From Fibrobacter succinogenes (GTDB taxonomy: Bacteria; Fibrobacterota; Fibrobacteria; Fibrobacterales; Fibrobacteraceae), in the NCBI GenBank assembly GCA_902800345.1, contig CADCDO010000032.1:1-38763 (forward strand): DNA of 38,763 nucleotides. Direction: 5' to 3'. The notes under the pieces were generated by a model that did not search any database, had not been told where the DNA came from, and saw only the letters and a program-made list of their open reading frames with translations. The translations under genes and the position numbers were made by a program. Numbering within the stretch: the stretch's first letter is position 1; every line of letters begins with the position of its first letter. Positions 1 to 8,568 of the stretch are shown piece by piece.

Positions 1-1
1 C

Positions 2-775
2 GTTGACTGGAAGGGCAAGACCCGTGACGCTCTCCCGAAGGACAAGGCTCCTAAGGGCGAAGAAATGGCTCACCCGAACGCTCGCTTCACCGCTCCGGCC
101 AAGCAGTGCCCGTGCATTGCCAAGGAATGGGAAGATCCTGCCGGCGTGCCTATCTCTGCAATCCTCTTCGGTGGCCGTCGTCCGTCTACCATCCCGCTGG
201 TTCACCAGTCCTTGAACTGGAACCACGGCGTGTTCCTCGGCTCCATCGTTGGTTCCGAAATCACTGCTGCTTCCACCATTAACGCTGCTGAAGTCGGTAA
301 GATTCGTCGCGACCCGTTTGCAATCCTCCCGTTCTGCGGCTACAACATGGGTGACTACTTCAAGCACTGGATTGAAATCGGCAAGAAGTCCTCTGAAGAC
401 AAGCTTCCGAAGATCTTCTACGTGAACTGGTTCCGCAAGGATGCCAACAACGAGAAGCTCCCGGGTGGCTTCATGTGGCCGGGTTACGGCGACAACAGCC
501 GCGTGCTCGCTTGGATCTTCGACCGCTGCAACGGTGTCGATAACGCCAAGGAAACTCCGATCGGTTACATGCCGAAGGACGGCGCCATCAATACTGAAGG
601 CCTCGCCGACTACTATAAGGAAACTCTCCCGGAAATCACGAAGGTTGACGTGGAAGGCTGGAAGAAGGAACTCGCCGACGTTAAGGAAAACCACTATCCG
701 AAGTTCGGCGCTCACCTCCCGAAGGAACTCTCCGAAATCATCGACATGATCCAGGATCGCCTCAATAAGGCATAA
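2..775 (+). CDS. pckG: Phosphoenolpyruvate carboxykinase (GTP), C-terminal part
   Basis: The frame is open at the left edge, so only the last 257 residues are present and the start lies outside the window. The enzyme interconverts oxaloacetate plus GTP with phosphoenolpyruvate, CO2 and GDP in the cytosol; in an anaerobe forming succinate it may run in the carboxylating direction (inference). Typical GTP-PEPCK stretches are seen: PAKQCPCIAKEWEDP, PISAILFGGRRPSTIPLV, DPFAILPFCGYNMGDYF, and FVNWFRK-like and FMWPGYGDNSRVLAWI segments that form the guanine-nucleotide-binding end of the enzyme. Codon use is strongly biased (many CTC, AAG, GAA, CGT), like the foldase at 22346, which suggests high expression. 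The ATP-dependent PckA family lacks these motifs. The gene is followed by hairpins and an intrinsic terminator. Confidence 0.96.
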   Translation, partial: VDWKGKTRDALPKDKAPKGEEMAHPNARFTAPAKQCPCIAKEWEDPAGVPISAILFGGRRPSTIPLVHQSLNWNHGVFLGSIVGSEITAASTINAAEVGKIRRDPFAILPFCGYNMGDYFKHWIEIGKKSSEDKLPKIFYVNWFRKDANNEKLPGGFMWPGYGDNSRVLAWIFDRCNGVDNAKETPIGYMPKDGAINTEGLADYYKETLPEITKVDVEGWKKELADVKENHYPKFGAHLPKELSEIIDMIQDRLNKA

Positions 776-790
776 CAAAGCGAGTGAAGC

Positions 791-856
791 GGGAACAAAC
801 TTGTTTGTTCCCATTTCCGAGCTGATATGCCTGCGCTCGTCAGAGCGCAACGCATA
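791..856 (+). other. Two stem-loops in the pckG 3' region
   Basis: The first is a perfect palindrome at 791-812 with 10-bp arms (GGGAACAAAC / GTTTGTTCCC) and a 2-base centre, with no T-run after it. The second pairs TATGC (826-830) plus TGCGCTC (832-838) with GAGCGCA (843-849) plus GCATA (852-856) around a GTCA loop. Both lie between the pckG stop and its terminator, so they may protect the mRNA 3' end or bind a protein. Function is not shown by sequence. Confidence 0.5.
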
Positions 857-891
857 ATGTTCAAAGCGGCCTAGAGTTGCGAACTTAAATG

Positions 892-925
892 CCCTTGCGA
901 TGAAAGTCGCAAGGGTGTTTTGTTT
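892..925 (+). terminator. Rho-independent terminator of pckG
   Basis: A perfect 9-bp stem CCCTTGCGA (892-900) / TCGCAAGGG (907-915) with a 6-base loop is followed by a T-rich tract TGTTTTGTTTG. The terminator at 5131 uses nearly the same stem. Confidence 0.8.
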
Positions 926-981
926 GTAAAACGTTATTCTGACCCACGCAGTGGGGAAGGTTCTCGAAGTAAGGCGGGAAT

Positions 982-1914
982 CTATTTGCAACGTTCAGAA
1001 TCTAAAGCGTCATAACAGCCATATTCTCTTCTGCCGAAATACGATTTTGTAGTATCGGCTTTAGATTCGTCAAATTTGAACTTTGTCGTTATATCGAGCG
1101 TGTCTCCGCGACCGTATTGGTCCTTATAGACGAGTTTCCAAGTGACAGTCGTATCTCTATAGCTGTCCATGGACTCATTAAATAATAAGTAAGTATAATC
1201 TCGGATTTTTTCGGGTAATGACCATGAAATATACCAATATGCATTTGCATCGGGATTATATAGAACAAGTGGTTCCCTGACTTCACATTTTGATTCGTTT
1301 GTTTTTTCATCTGATTTTACATAAGCTTCGAGCCCCCAATCATAGTCATTTCTATTTTTCCATGAAAAACTTTTGGGGAGTCCGATTGCATCAATAGAAT
1401 AATTAGATCTTATTTGAAAAATTTGGGAGCAATAGTTTCCGGACAAGTTTGATAAGGCCTTTTTTACGGCTTCTTTATCGAATGCGGGAATGTTTGCAAC
1501 AGGGATGTAGTGGAGTAAAGTTTCATCACCGAAGTTTAAATTCTTATAGGTTGTATCGTTAATCGTGTCTTTATATTCGGGACATGCTATATCGTCACCG
1601 TTCGAATCGGTGCATAATAAACCCGCAAGAAAAAATGTTGGGCAATTGCCCATGCATTCACTCGTATAGCATGAAAATGTTGAATCTGCAATCTTGCAGT
1701 CAGATTCGGGCCACTCGGAAATATTGCCATAGTAATCTTTGATGCGTAAAATCGTTACATGTCTGTAAAGAGTACTATCTGCAATTGAAACTTTATTTTC
1801 GACAGTCTTTTCTTCTGCCGGTTCTGCGTTATGGACGCCGGTTTCATTATTTGCACAAGCCCCCAAATAGAGCGTTAGGCTTATTAACGATGTAATCGTG
1901 AATTTATTGTACAA
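982..1914 (-). CDS. Secreted lipoprotein of an unrecognised family (single-module paralogue of 5202-6674)
   Basis: I do not recognise the family. The best start is TTG at 1914, with GGAG about 11 bases upstream, giving 310 residues. It begins MYNKFTITSLISLTLYLGAC, a lipoprotein signal with a LGAC lipobox, so the product is probably anchored in the envelope. A longer frame to 2013 would put 33 uncharged, non-signal residues ahead of the signal peptide. The mature part holds an N-terminal module (TFSC, TFFLAG, YKNLNFG) and a C-terminal module with an IGLP...FSWKNRND segment and a conserved WKLVYKDQYGRGDTLDI block near the end. The same two modules recur in the gene at 5202-6674. No catalytic motif is visible. 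Codon use is AT-rich compared with the metabolic genes in the window. Confidence 0.72.
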   Translation of the reverse strand: MYNKFTITSLISLTLYLGACANNETGVHNAEPAEEKTVENKVSIADSTLYRHVTILRIKDYYGNISEWPESDCKIADSTFSCYTSECMGNCPTFFLAGLLCTDSNGDDIACPEYKDTINDTTYKNLNFGDETLLHYIPVANIPAFDKEAVKKALSNLSGNYCSQIFQIRSNYSIDAIGLPKSFSWKNRNDYDWGLEAYVKSDEKTNESKCEVREPLVLYNPDANAYWYISWSLPEKIRDYTYLLFNESMDSYRDTTVTWKLVYKDQYGRGDTLDITTKFKFDESKADTTKSYFGRREYGCYDALDSERCK

Positions 1915-2064
1915 TTTAATAACAACTCCAAGAGGGACTTCTTCCAAAAATATAAAAATTCTATCTAATAAACAAATATTTTCATCCCAATGGAGGCCAA
2001 TGGAGGCTGGCATATCTAGATTCTTTATATATTTTATCGCGTGTGTATTATATAGGAGGGTTAC

Positions 2065-2214
2065 ATGAAACTTTTGCGTGAAATTGTCTGTTACGTGCTC
2101 GGGGGAGTACTATTTGTAGGGCTAATTCCAACGCTGATGTGGCTTGCCTCGGGGATGCCGGATTTGTTGTCGATTGACATCGCTAGGGGAGGGGTCGCCA
2201 TCAGTCCGCAATGA
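2065..2214 (+). CDS. Small 49-residue membrane protein
   Basis: A short frame starts at ATG 2065, 4 bases after a near-perfect Shine-Dalgarno AGGAGGG (2054-2060). The product begins MKLLREIVCYVLGGVLFVG and continues LIPTLMWLASGMPDL: a basic N-terminus, one transmembrane helix of about 20 residues, then a short polar tail ending ISPQ. The ribosome site and coherent membrane topology argue for real translation. It resembles the N-terminal part of larger polytopic membrane proteins, so it could be a remnant; no continuation is visible in other frames downstream. Function is unknown. Confidence 0.5.
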   Translation: MKLLREIVCYVLGGVLFVGLIPTLMWLASGMPDLLSIDIARGGVAISPQ

Positions 2215-2438
2215 TGTTGTTCTGTAATTTTTCGTTGTTCCGTAATTTATATAACAGTTGGAACAATAAAATATGAATAAAGGACTCGTATTGCGAAATC
2301 CTCGAACCGTTGTGAAAATAATTTTTTACGCCCTTTGCGATGAATTAATCAAAATATGTTGTTCAATGTGATGTAATGTTTTAATATTTTTATTATATTA
2401 TTAGCGTTTCTGACAACGTTTATTTTACGGAGGGTAAA

Positions 2439-5105
2439 ATGGAAAACCAAGAAAATAATTTGGTGTCGAGTGTTTATACTCGTATAAGGAACCATTATGA
2501 AGCTTTGCGCAGTGGTCTTGGCGACGGTAAAACGCAATCTTCAGAATTCAACATTGCAAATTGTTGTTGTTGCAAAAAAAATAACCCAAATATCGAATCG
2601 GTCTGGTCTCAGGAATCCTATGCTTTTTTAGAGCAACCGTATAATGTCGATGATAAAGGTGATGCAAACGGCCATTTGCGTATCCATCCGAACCTTTGGG
2701 AAAATGGGGCGAGTAATCATTTGTCGGGCGTATTTGAAGTGTTGAAGGATAAAATTTATCAGGTCCGTGGCTACGATATGTCCAATATTACGTTTGTAAG
2801 GAGCAATCCGCCTGTCGAAAACGGTTCTACCGGTAATCAGGCTCGCTGGATAGTCATGGATACGTTGATGAGCAATGAATGCACTGAAGCGGCGATGAAA
2901 CTGTTTGAAAATTACTTGCAGGAAGCGGATAGCGGTTATAGCCTTCATGGAAACATTGTGGGGATGATTATCAGCCATTCGCATATAGACCATTATGGCG
3001 GAATGGAAACGGTAGCCAAGTACTTTGTTGAAGAAAACAACAAGATTGAATGCGATGTTAAATGTCCGTTTACCATTGCGCCGGCGGGTTTCTACGATCA
3101 TGCCGTGAGTGAAAACGTGTATTTGGGCAATGCCATGGGGCGTCGCGCCTCTTACCAGTATGGCAGTTTTATAAAGCCGGAATATAATCCCGATGATCCT
3201 GAAAATCAGAACGTTGATTCGTATACCAGTGGCGAAATCAGTATCGGGATTGGGCAGGGACAATCTACGGGGAGCCCGTCGGCTGTAGGCAGGCCTACAT
3301 TAGAAGTTGACAAGAACACGGTTTTGATATTGGATGGCCTAAAAGTCGGATTCCAGCTGACGCCGGGGACGGAAGCGCCTGCTGAAATGAACAACTATTT
3401 TTTCGATTATAACGCGTTGTGGCTAGCGGAAAATTGTTCCGGTACGTTACACAATCTTTATACGCTCCGTGGTGCTGAAATCCGCGATGCGAAAGCTTGG
3501 GCTAGCTATCTGATGGAAACTGCACTTTTGTATGGTGACGATGCGGAAGTCATTTTCCAGAGCCATAACTGGCCGCATTGGAAACCTGAAAATGATAAAA
3601 ACTACATCCGGAATTTTATTGTCGATACGGCTTCCATTTACAAGTATATTCACGACCAGACGCTTCTTTATATGAACATGGGCTACAAGATGAACGAAGT
3701 GGCCGACATGCTTGTTCTGCCGAGGGGGATCCAAAAGAACTGGAGCCTCAAGCCGTTTTATGGCACTCCTGTACACAATGCCAAGGCCGTTTATCAGAAA
3801 TACCTTGGATGGTACGACGCCAATCCCATCCATCTACAGGAGCTCCCACCGGAACAGCTCGCAAAAGAAATGATGCGCTACATACAGGCCGGTAGCAAAG
3901 AAAACATGCTGACTATGATCAAGGACGATATTGCTGCCGGGAATTTCTGGACGGCGGCCTATATGGCAAACCAGATGTTCCTTTGTGGCGATAAGGATGA
4001 ATGTGTCGACAAGGCAAAGGATTTGTGTGCCTCGGCATTGCAGCAACTTGGTTACCAGTGCGAATCGGGAACATGGCGTAACGCTTATCTTTCCGCTGCA
4101 TATGAACTTCGTAAAGGGAAGGTCCATGCGAATAAGCCTTCTGCAAACTCTCTGGGACAAATGCCGCCTGAAACGTTGCTTGATTATATCTCCATCTTCT
4201 TCGATGGTGAAAGAGCGGCAACTAATGTTCATTGCGACATGTACCTTAACGTTTTCGAAGAAAATGCGGATGATATAAACTGTACTCGATTCTTGTTCGT
4301 CGTGAGAAATGGAGCCATCCTTTACCACAAAGTTGAAGATGCGGAACAAATTAAAAAAATTAGCAGTAGCGCAACATCTATTACTATTCAGGATCTTAGG
4401 AATGTCGCTATTGGCAGGTACGATGGACCGTGCGAAATACTTTCCCAGATTTCCAAGGCCATGGTTTTTGTCAACTGCGACCGCTTTAGATATTTCGACA
4501 TTGTTGACCGTCACGATAGTGAAGTGCAGTTGGAAAACGGTGAAATTGTCGATTTGAAAACGGAAGTGGAAGGCTGCATACAATTGCTTGAAAAATATAC
4601 GGATACATTTGCGAGTGACTCCGATGTGGTTCTGCTATCGAATAAGGACCTTGAACCGTGGGAACGCTATTATCGCATCTTGAAAAAACAAACTCATGTC
4701 ATTCTTGAAGGGGATTTCTTCATTCCTGGTGATGAAACTATGGGAATAGGGAATGATAACAAGTTTATGTCGTATGAACTGTATTATACATTGTACAGCC
4801 TTTATCGGTACTTGTATAGAAATTATCTGAAAAATGATTATGGTTATAAATTTGTAGACGATGCCAAAAGTGCTTCTTTTGTCAAGTTGAAAGAAAATAT
4901 TGTTTTATTTGAAACGTATGTGGCCGACTGTTATTTGTGTAGCCCCAATAGCAAGATTACATTTGACATTGACGATTCTAATGCGTGGTGCTATTTGAAT
5001 AATGTCGATCAACGTGGAGAAATTTCATTTACTGTTTCCAAATTTTTTGAACATCTTTGCGTATATTACAAGAGGTTTTCTGAAAAAATTAACGGTGCAA
5101 AATAA
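2439..5105 (+). CDS. Alkyl-sulfatase-like metallo-beta-lactamase-fold hydrolase
   Basis: 888 residues, ATG preceded by GGAGGG. The MBL domain carries the zinc motif HSHIDHYGG (His180, His182, Asp184, His185), followed by the alkyl-sulfatase blocks HAVSENVYLGNAMGRRASY, QLTPGTEAPAEMN (Glu312), LAEN (Glu331), LHNLYTLRGA and QSHNWPHW (His376). The linear alkyl-sulfatase dimerisation domain follows (about 390-560: YKYIHDQTL, YGTPVHNAKAVYQKYLGWYD, WRNAYLSAAYELRKG), then an SCP2-like C-terminal domain (about 575-690). Characterised relatives (SdsA1, BDS1) cleave alkyl sulfate esters, but the substrate here is not known. There is no signal peptide, so it is probably cytosolic, unlike SdsA1. Two oddities: a four-cysteine run at residues 42-45, and about 170 extra residues after the SCP2-like part, since relatives are usually about 630-660 residues. 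It stands alone on its strand. Confidence 0.88.
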   Translation: MENQENNLVSSVYTRIRNHYEALRSGLGDGKTQSSEFNIANCCCCKKNNPNIESVWSQESYAFLEQPYNVDDKGDANGHLRIHPNLWENGASNHLSGVFEVLKDKIYQVRGYDMSNITFVRSNPPVENGSTGNQARWIVMDTLMSNECTEAAMKLFENYLQEADSGYSLHGNIVGMIISHSHIDHYGGMETVAKYFVEENNKIECDVKCPFTIAPAGFYDHAVSENVYLGNAMGRRASYQYGSFIKPEYNPDDPENQNVDSYTSGEISIGIGQGQSTGSPSAVGRPTLEVDKNTVLILDGLKVGFQLTPGTEAPAEMNNYFFDYNALWLAENCSGTLHNLYTLRGAEIRDAKAWASYLMETALLYGDDAEVIFQSHNWPHWKPENDKNYIRNFIVDTASIYKYIHDQTLLYMNMGYKMNEVADMLVLPRGIQKNWSLKPFYGTPVHNAKAVYQKYLGWYDANPIHLQELPPEQLAKEMMRYIQAGSKENMLTMIKDDIAAGNFWTAAYMANQMFLCGDKDECVDKAKDLCASALQQLGYQCESGTWRNAYLSAAYELRKGKVHANKPSANSLGQMPPETLLDYISIFFDGERAATNVHCDMYLNVFEENADDINCTRFLFVVRNGAILYHKVEDAEQIKKISSSATSITIQDLRNVAIGRYDGPCEILSQISKAMVFVNCDRFRYFDIVDRHDSEVQLENGEIVDLKTEVEGCIQLLEKYTDTFASDSDVVLLSNKDLEPWERYYRILKKQTHVILEGDFFIPGDETMGIGNDNKFMSYELYYTLYSLYRYLYRNYLKNDYGYKFVDDAKSASFVKLKENIVLFETYVADCYLCSPNSKITFDIDDSNAWCYLNNVDQRGEISFTVSKFFEHLCVYYKRFSEKINGAK

Positions 5106-5130
5106 ACAGTAAAAATCATATATGCATTTT

Positions 5131-5165
5131 CCCTTGCGATTAATTCCGCAAGGGATTTTTTGTTT
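5131..5165 (+). terminator. Rho-independent terminator of the alkyl-sulfatase-like gene
   Basis: Stem CCCTTGCG (5131-5138) / CGCAAGGG (5147-5154) with an 8-base loop, followed by ATTTTTTGTTT. It starts 26 bases after the stop codon. Confidence 0.85.
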
Positions 5166-5201
5166 AGAAACAATCGTTGTTATTAATTGCCTGTGTGAAA
5201 T

Positions 5202-6674
5202 TTATATGAACTTCGAAGGAAGGCTTTCTTCGCAAAAACATTTCCCTGTTTTTTTGTGAATCATGCAGCTTGGATTTCTGTATTTTTTAGCTTCAGGGCA
5301 TATTTCTTCATCGAATTTACAATGTTTCCCAGAGCCCTGATTGCTAGTAATGGCGTTATAGCATTTGGTTATTATTTTGTCGCGGGGCTCATGAGAATCA
5401 ATTTTTGTTTTTATGTTGAGCGTGTCGCCCCGACCGTACTGATCTTTATATACAAGTTTCCACGTGAATGTTGTGTCTTTGTTTGATTTTAAAGAATTGT
5501 TGAAAATTTGGTAATCGTAAGTTTGCAATTTTTCAGGAATTTGTTCGAATCTATAACGCCGGTATTCTCTATACGCATCTTTTCTAGGCTCTATGATACA
5601 TTTGTTTTCTGTATCAATACGAGTGCCGTTTTTGGTTTGTACGAATTTTATGGTGGGACCGATTCGAGACGTGGGGTAGTCATTTGTCCATGTTAAAAAA
5701 TCGGGGAGCCCAATGGCTTCAAGACTGTAATGAGATCTGAACCTTAGAAGTTCATAACAGTGTTTGGCGGGTAAATGCGAAAAGAACTCTGCCACACCTT
5801 TAATTGGAAAAGTATTTGGTTTTTCAGTGGGCGGAATGTAGCTGGATAACGGTTTTTCTCCGAAATTCAAGTTTATATATGTCGTATCGAATATTTCAAC
5901 TAGATTTTTTTTATTGACAGGATTTAGTTCGAGATCACCAGAAAAAAAGAATGTAAGGTCCGCTTTTTCACGGAGACGTGCGCAAGAAAAGAATGTACTG
6001 TGTACATTGCAGTCTTTTGCGTCCCAAATGGCCGTATCTCCGTTTGATTTAAAGATACGGTATGCTGTTAATGGCGTATGGACGATACTGTCTGAACTGT
6101 CGTAATATTTTAACTGGTTGTTGTTGTCATTTAGGTCGAATTTCGTAGTGATATCTAGCGTGTCGCCATTACCGTATTGGTCCTTATAGACAAGTTTCCA
6201 TGAAATAGTCGTGTCTTTATAAGGACGAAGTGATCCATTGAAAAATTGATATTCGATTGTTTGTACATATTCTGTGTCGGAAATAAAATTTTTATTCGCA
6301 GAATTTGAAGGCATCGGGCTGTTGGGGAGGAGATATTCTATATGAGTGGCTTCTATGCTGCATTCGTCTTTGTTTGTTGCGTTTTTGTTTGCATAAGCTT
6401 GATAGCCAAAAAGAACGTCATTTCTATTTTTCCATACAAAACCATCTGGAAGTCCAATGGATTCAATGTGGTAGTTCGATTTGAATCTTAGAAGTTCTGA
6501 ACAAGATTTGCCGGATAGTTGGGAAAAAAAAGTTGTAACGTAATCTCTGTCGAATTTTGGAATATTAACGATGGATTTTTGTTTTTCATTAGAATTGCCG
6601 GTATTGTTTATGAACCAAAATAAATAACATGCAAGACTTGCCAATCCGATGATAACAACTAATTTTTTTTTCAT
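5202..6674 (-). CDS. Membrane-anchored or secreted protein with duplicated modules (paralogue of 982-1914)
   Basis: 490 residues from ATG 6674 (MKKKLVVIIGLASLACYLF); a TTG four codons upstream is also possible. The N-terminus is a signal peptide or membrane anchor; the Cys in SLAC is not in a canonical lipobox. The module ending WKLVYKDQYG(N/R)GDTL occurs twice, once in the N-terminal half and once near the C-terminus. Each copy is preceded by a C-S/Y-ELLRF(K/R)S block and an I-GLP segment. Between them lies the module that starts the lipoprotein at 982-1914 (TFFSCARL, TFFFSGDL, YINLNFGEK). The order is therefore B-A-B against A-B in the paralogue. A Cys-rich tail follows (residues about 440-490, with CFCEE). 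I do not recognise the family and see no catalytic motif. Low GC. Confidence 0.72.
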   Translation of the reverse strand: MKKKLVVIIGLASLACYLFWFINNTGNSNEKQKSIVNIPKFDRDYVTTFFSQLSGKSCSELLRFKSNYHIESIGLPDGFVWKNRNDVLFGYQAYANKNATNKDECSIEATHIEYLLPNSPMPSNSANKNFISDTEYVQTIEYQFFNGSLRPYKDTTISWKLVYKDQYGNGDTLDITTKFDLNDNNNQLKYYDSSDSIVHTPLTAYRIFKSNGDTAIWDAKDCNVHSTFFSCARLREKADLTFFFSGDLELNPVNKKNLVEIFDTTYINLNFGEKPLSSYIPPTEKPNTFPIKGVAEFFSHLPAKHCYELLRFRSHYSLEAIGLPDFLTWTNDYPTSRIGPTIKFVQTKNGTRIDTENKCIIEPRKDAYREYRRYRFEQIPEKLQTYDYQIFNNSLKSNKDTTFTWKLVYKDQYGRGDTLNIKTKIDSHEPRDKIITKCYNAITSNQGSGKHCKFDEEICPEAKKYRNPSCMIHKKTGKCFCEESLPSKFI

Positions 6675-6912
6675 GTCTATACTCAAACGTTAATGATTAC
6701 TGCCATAAAATAAAAAAAATTTGCTGTGCGGTAAGAATCTAAAATTCTATTGATGACAATGACTAAGAAAAATGAAAAAAGTTTTCTTTACAGTTCTTTT
6801 TAAGTCCTTTTATTGTCCATCCTATCCGTGAATTTGTGCCATAAATTCACGAATCTAGATTCAAAAGGTTTATTTTTACCGCAAGTGCATTATATAGAGA
6901 GATTGGGATGAG

Positions 6913-6996
6913 GTGCCTGAACGTGCAATTAACGAAAAGATTAGGCAAATAATTCTGGAGATTGCAACTTTACGGGACCGTTTTTTCTCCGATTGA
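6913..6996 (+). CDS. Possible 27-residue peptide or gene remnant
   Basis: A GTG-started frame (VPERAINEKIRQIILE, then IATLRDRFFSD) reads as a regular amphipathic helix and ends at TGA 6994-6996. A TAG lies nine codons upstream in frame. There is no clear Shine-Dalgarno site. It may be a degraded fragment of a larger gene; very uncertain. Confidence 0.2.
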   Translation: MPERAINEKIRQIILEIATLRDRFFSD

Positions 6997-7040
6997 CCAT
7001 TCTATGTAAATAAAAACATAAATTTGGACAAAATGTCGAA

Positions 7041-7067
7041 TTGACATCCATAATTTTATATTATAAA
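7041..7067 (+). promoter_or_regulatory. Possible sigma-70-type promoter for the gene at 7072
   Basis: TTGACA (7041-7046) is followed after 15 bases by TATAAA (7062-7067). The short spacer and the closeness to the ATG at 7072 make this tentative; a transcript from here would be almost leaderless, which would fit the missing Shine-Dalgarno site. Confidence 0.3.
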
Positions 7068-7071
7068 CATA

Positions 7072-8556
7072 ATGAAAAAAATATTGATTACAGTTCTTTT
7101 ATTTTTATCTGCATCTTTTGCCCAGTTCTATTATACTCCTTCGGCTCAATGGGATGGGGCGGATAGTGCGTCGTCTGCGCAAACGGATAATGCGTTTTCT
7201 GCGCAAACGGATCATTGTTCCGGTGACTTGGCGGAACTTTCGATTCAAAAGCGGGCTCTTGCAAAAAAATTTGGAGAATGCGCCGAAAAGATTTCTCATT
7301 ATACGGTTTCGCTTCTGTTTTTTACCCTGAAAGAAGGGGAGTCTGACCAAATGGAAGAGGCAAAGTGCTTTGCCGAGTACGTAGAAATGTTTAAGCCTTT
7401 TGCAACTTGCTTCAAGACGAGATATCAAAATACATTGCCTTTTTCTATAGATGAACGGAATTCTTATCTGTACTACTGGGCGGCGAATTCCGATGATTCC
7501 AGGGCATTCAATGAATTACTGGCGTATATGCTTCATTACAAGCAAATCCAAGAAAAAGAAGCCGGACTTGAAATTCTTGACCAGTTCAATACGTTTGACG
7601 AAGAGTTGGCGTTGCGCAATGTATCGCTTGAAGACATGGAAAAGAAAATCGCCGAGGCGAACGGTTCTCGCGAGGACAAGGACATTTTGAGGCTTTATTT
7701 CAAGTACATCAAGGCGAAATACAATTATCGTTTCCGTTGTAATATGAAATCGTCGTTTGTGTGCGATACGTCTTGGCTTGGCGACGAAAAGAATGCTTTT
7801 TTGAAGAAATATCCGGAATCGGATTATCGTGATTTTGTCGAAACCCAGATGCCCGGTTTTATTCCAAAGACGGTCGAAGAAAAGAAACAGGCGAAAGAGG
7901 AAAACTTGCAGGTCAAGCTGAAAATCCGTGAACAGGAAATTGCTAGGAAAATAGCGGAGAGAGATGTCTGGGTGGCGTTGACGGGAATCGCAATGTTTGG
8001 TATCCCGGTGACTTCGACTTCGGGCTTTGACCATAATTTTAACGTTTCGACCATGTTCGGGGTTGCGCTCAGGGCGAGCTACCGCAGGGCATTTTTCCAG
8101 TATCAGTACAATTTCTCTCTCGGCGGAAACAACGAAGGCGGCTCCACTTCTGAAAAGTCGTATTCCCTGATGCTGGGCGGGGCCATTGGTCCGAAAAAGA
8201 TATTTACGATTGATTTGTTTGCGGGACTCTCGTACATCGACACGTATCCGAACGACTCGGAAATGCCGCATCCGAATTTGGATTATTCTTCCTGGACTTT
8301 GGGCGCCCAAGGGAATTACTATATCCCGATGACGGAATCGTGCGACATGGTCGCATTTGCGCAAGTCCGTATGAATTATGTCGAAAACTATTGCAGAGAA
8401 AGTTTCGTGGAAAAAGAAAATGGCCATCCAAGCAGGTGCAGGGATCCCTATAGTTCGGGAAGTACGGGAGCGTCGAGTTGGGAAGACTTGCAGTGGACCT
8501 TCAGCTTGGGCGTTGCAGTCCGTTTTTGGAAACCGAAGCCTGCGTCATGGTATTAA
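7072..8556 (+). CDS. Outer-membrane protein with C-terminal beta-barrel-like region
   Basis: 494 residues. The N-terminus MKKILITVLLFLSASFAQF is a Sec signal peptide, probably cut after SFA. A small direct repeat AQTDNAF/SAQTDH lies at about residues 36-47. The middle (about 50-300) is Cys- and charge-rich and mostly helical, ending in a Lys/Glu-rich coiled-coil stretch around 270-295. The last 200 residues alternate polar and hydrophobic positions (for example ASYRRAFFQYQYNFSLGG, YSLMLGGAIG, FTIDLFAGLSY, LQWTFSLGVAVRFW), which fits outer-membrane beta-strands ending in an aromatic residue near the C-terminus. No named family is recognised. It lies 12 bp ahead of the lipoprotein gene at 8569, so the two are probably co-transcribed. 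Confidence 0.75.
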   Translation: MKKILITVLLFLSASFAQFYYTPSAQWDGADSASSAQTDNAFSAQTDHCSGDLAELSIQKRALAKKFGECAEKISHYTVSLLFFTLKEGESDQMEEAKCFAEYVEMFKPFATCFKTRYQNTLPFSIDERNSYLYYWAANSDDSRAFNELLAYMLHYKQIQEKEAGLEILDQFNTFDEELALRNVSLEDMEKKIAEANGSREDKDILRLYFKYIKAKYNYRFRCNMKSSFVCDTSWLGDEKNAFLKKYPESDYRDFVETQMPGFIPKTVEEKKQAKEENLQVKLKIREQEIARKIAERDVWVALTGIAMFGIPVTSTSGFDHNFNVSTMFGVALRASYRRAFFQYQYNFSLGGNNEGGSTSEKSYSLMLGGAIGPKKIFTIDLFAGLSYIDTYPNDSEMPHPNLDYSSWTLGAQGNYYIPMTESCDMVAFAQVRMNYVENYCRESFVEKENGHPSRCRDPYSSGSTGASSWEDLQWTFSLGVAVRFWKPKPASWY

Positions 8557-8568
8557 AGAGGAAACTGC

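Larger units (their letters stand above)
6675..7071. other. Divergent intergenic region, 397 bp
   Basis: AT-rich region between divergent genes. It holds an 8-bp hairpin GTGAATTT (6828-6835) / AAATTCAC (6843-6850) with a 7-base loop, a TTATATA motif near 6890, and a short coding-like frame at 6913-6996. No RNA family is recognised. Confidence 0.4.

Noticed and set aside
7516..8427. Long minus-strand frame (about 303 codons) inside the outer-membrane protein gene
   Set aside because: Its Arg/His/Phe-rich product is typical of a reversed frame; the plus-strand gene has a signal peptide and partner gene.
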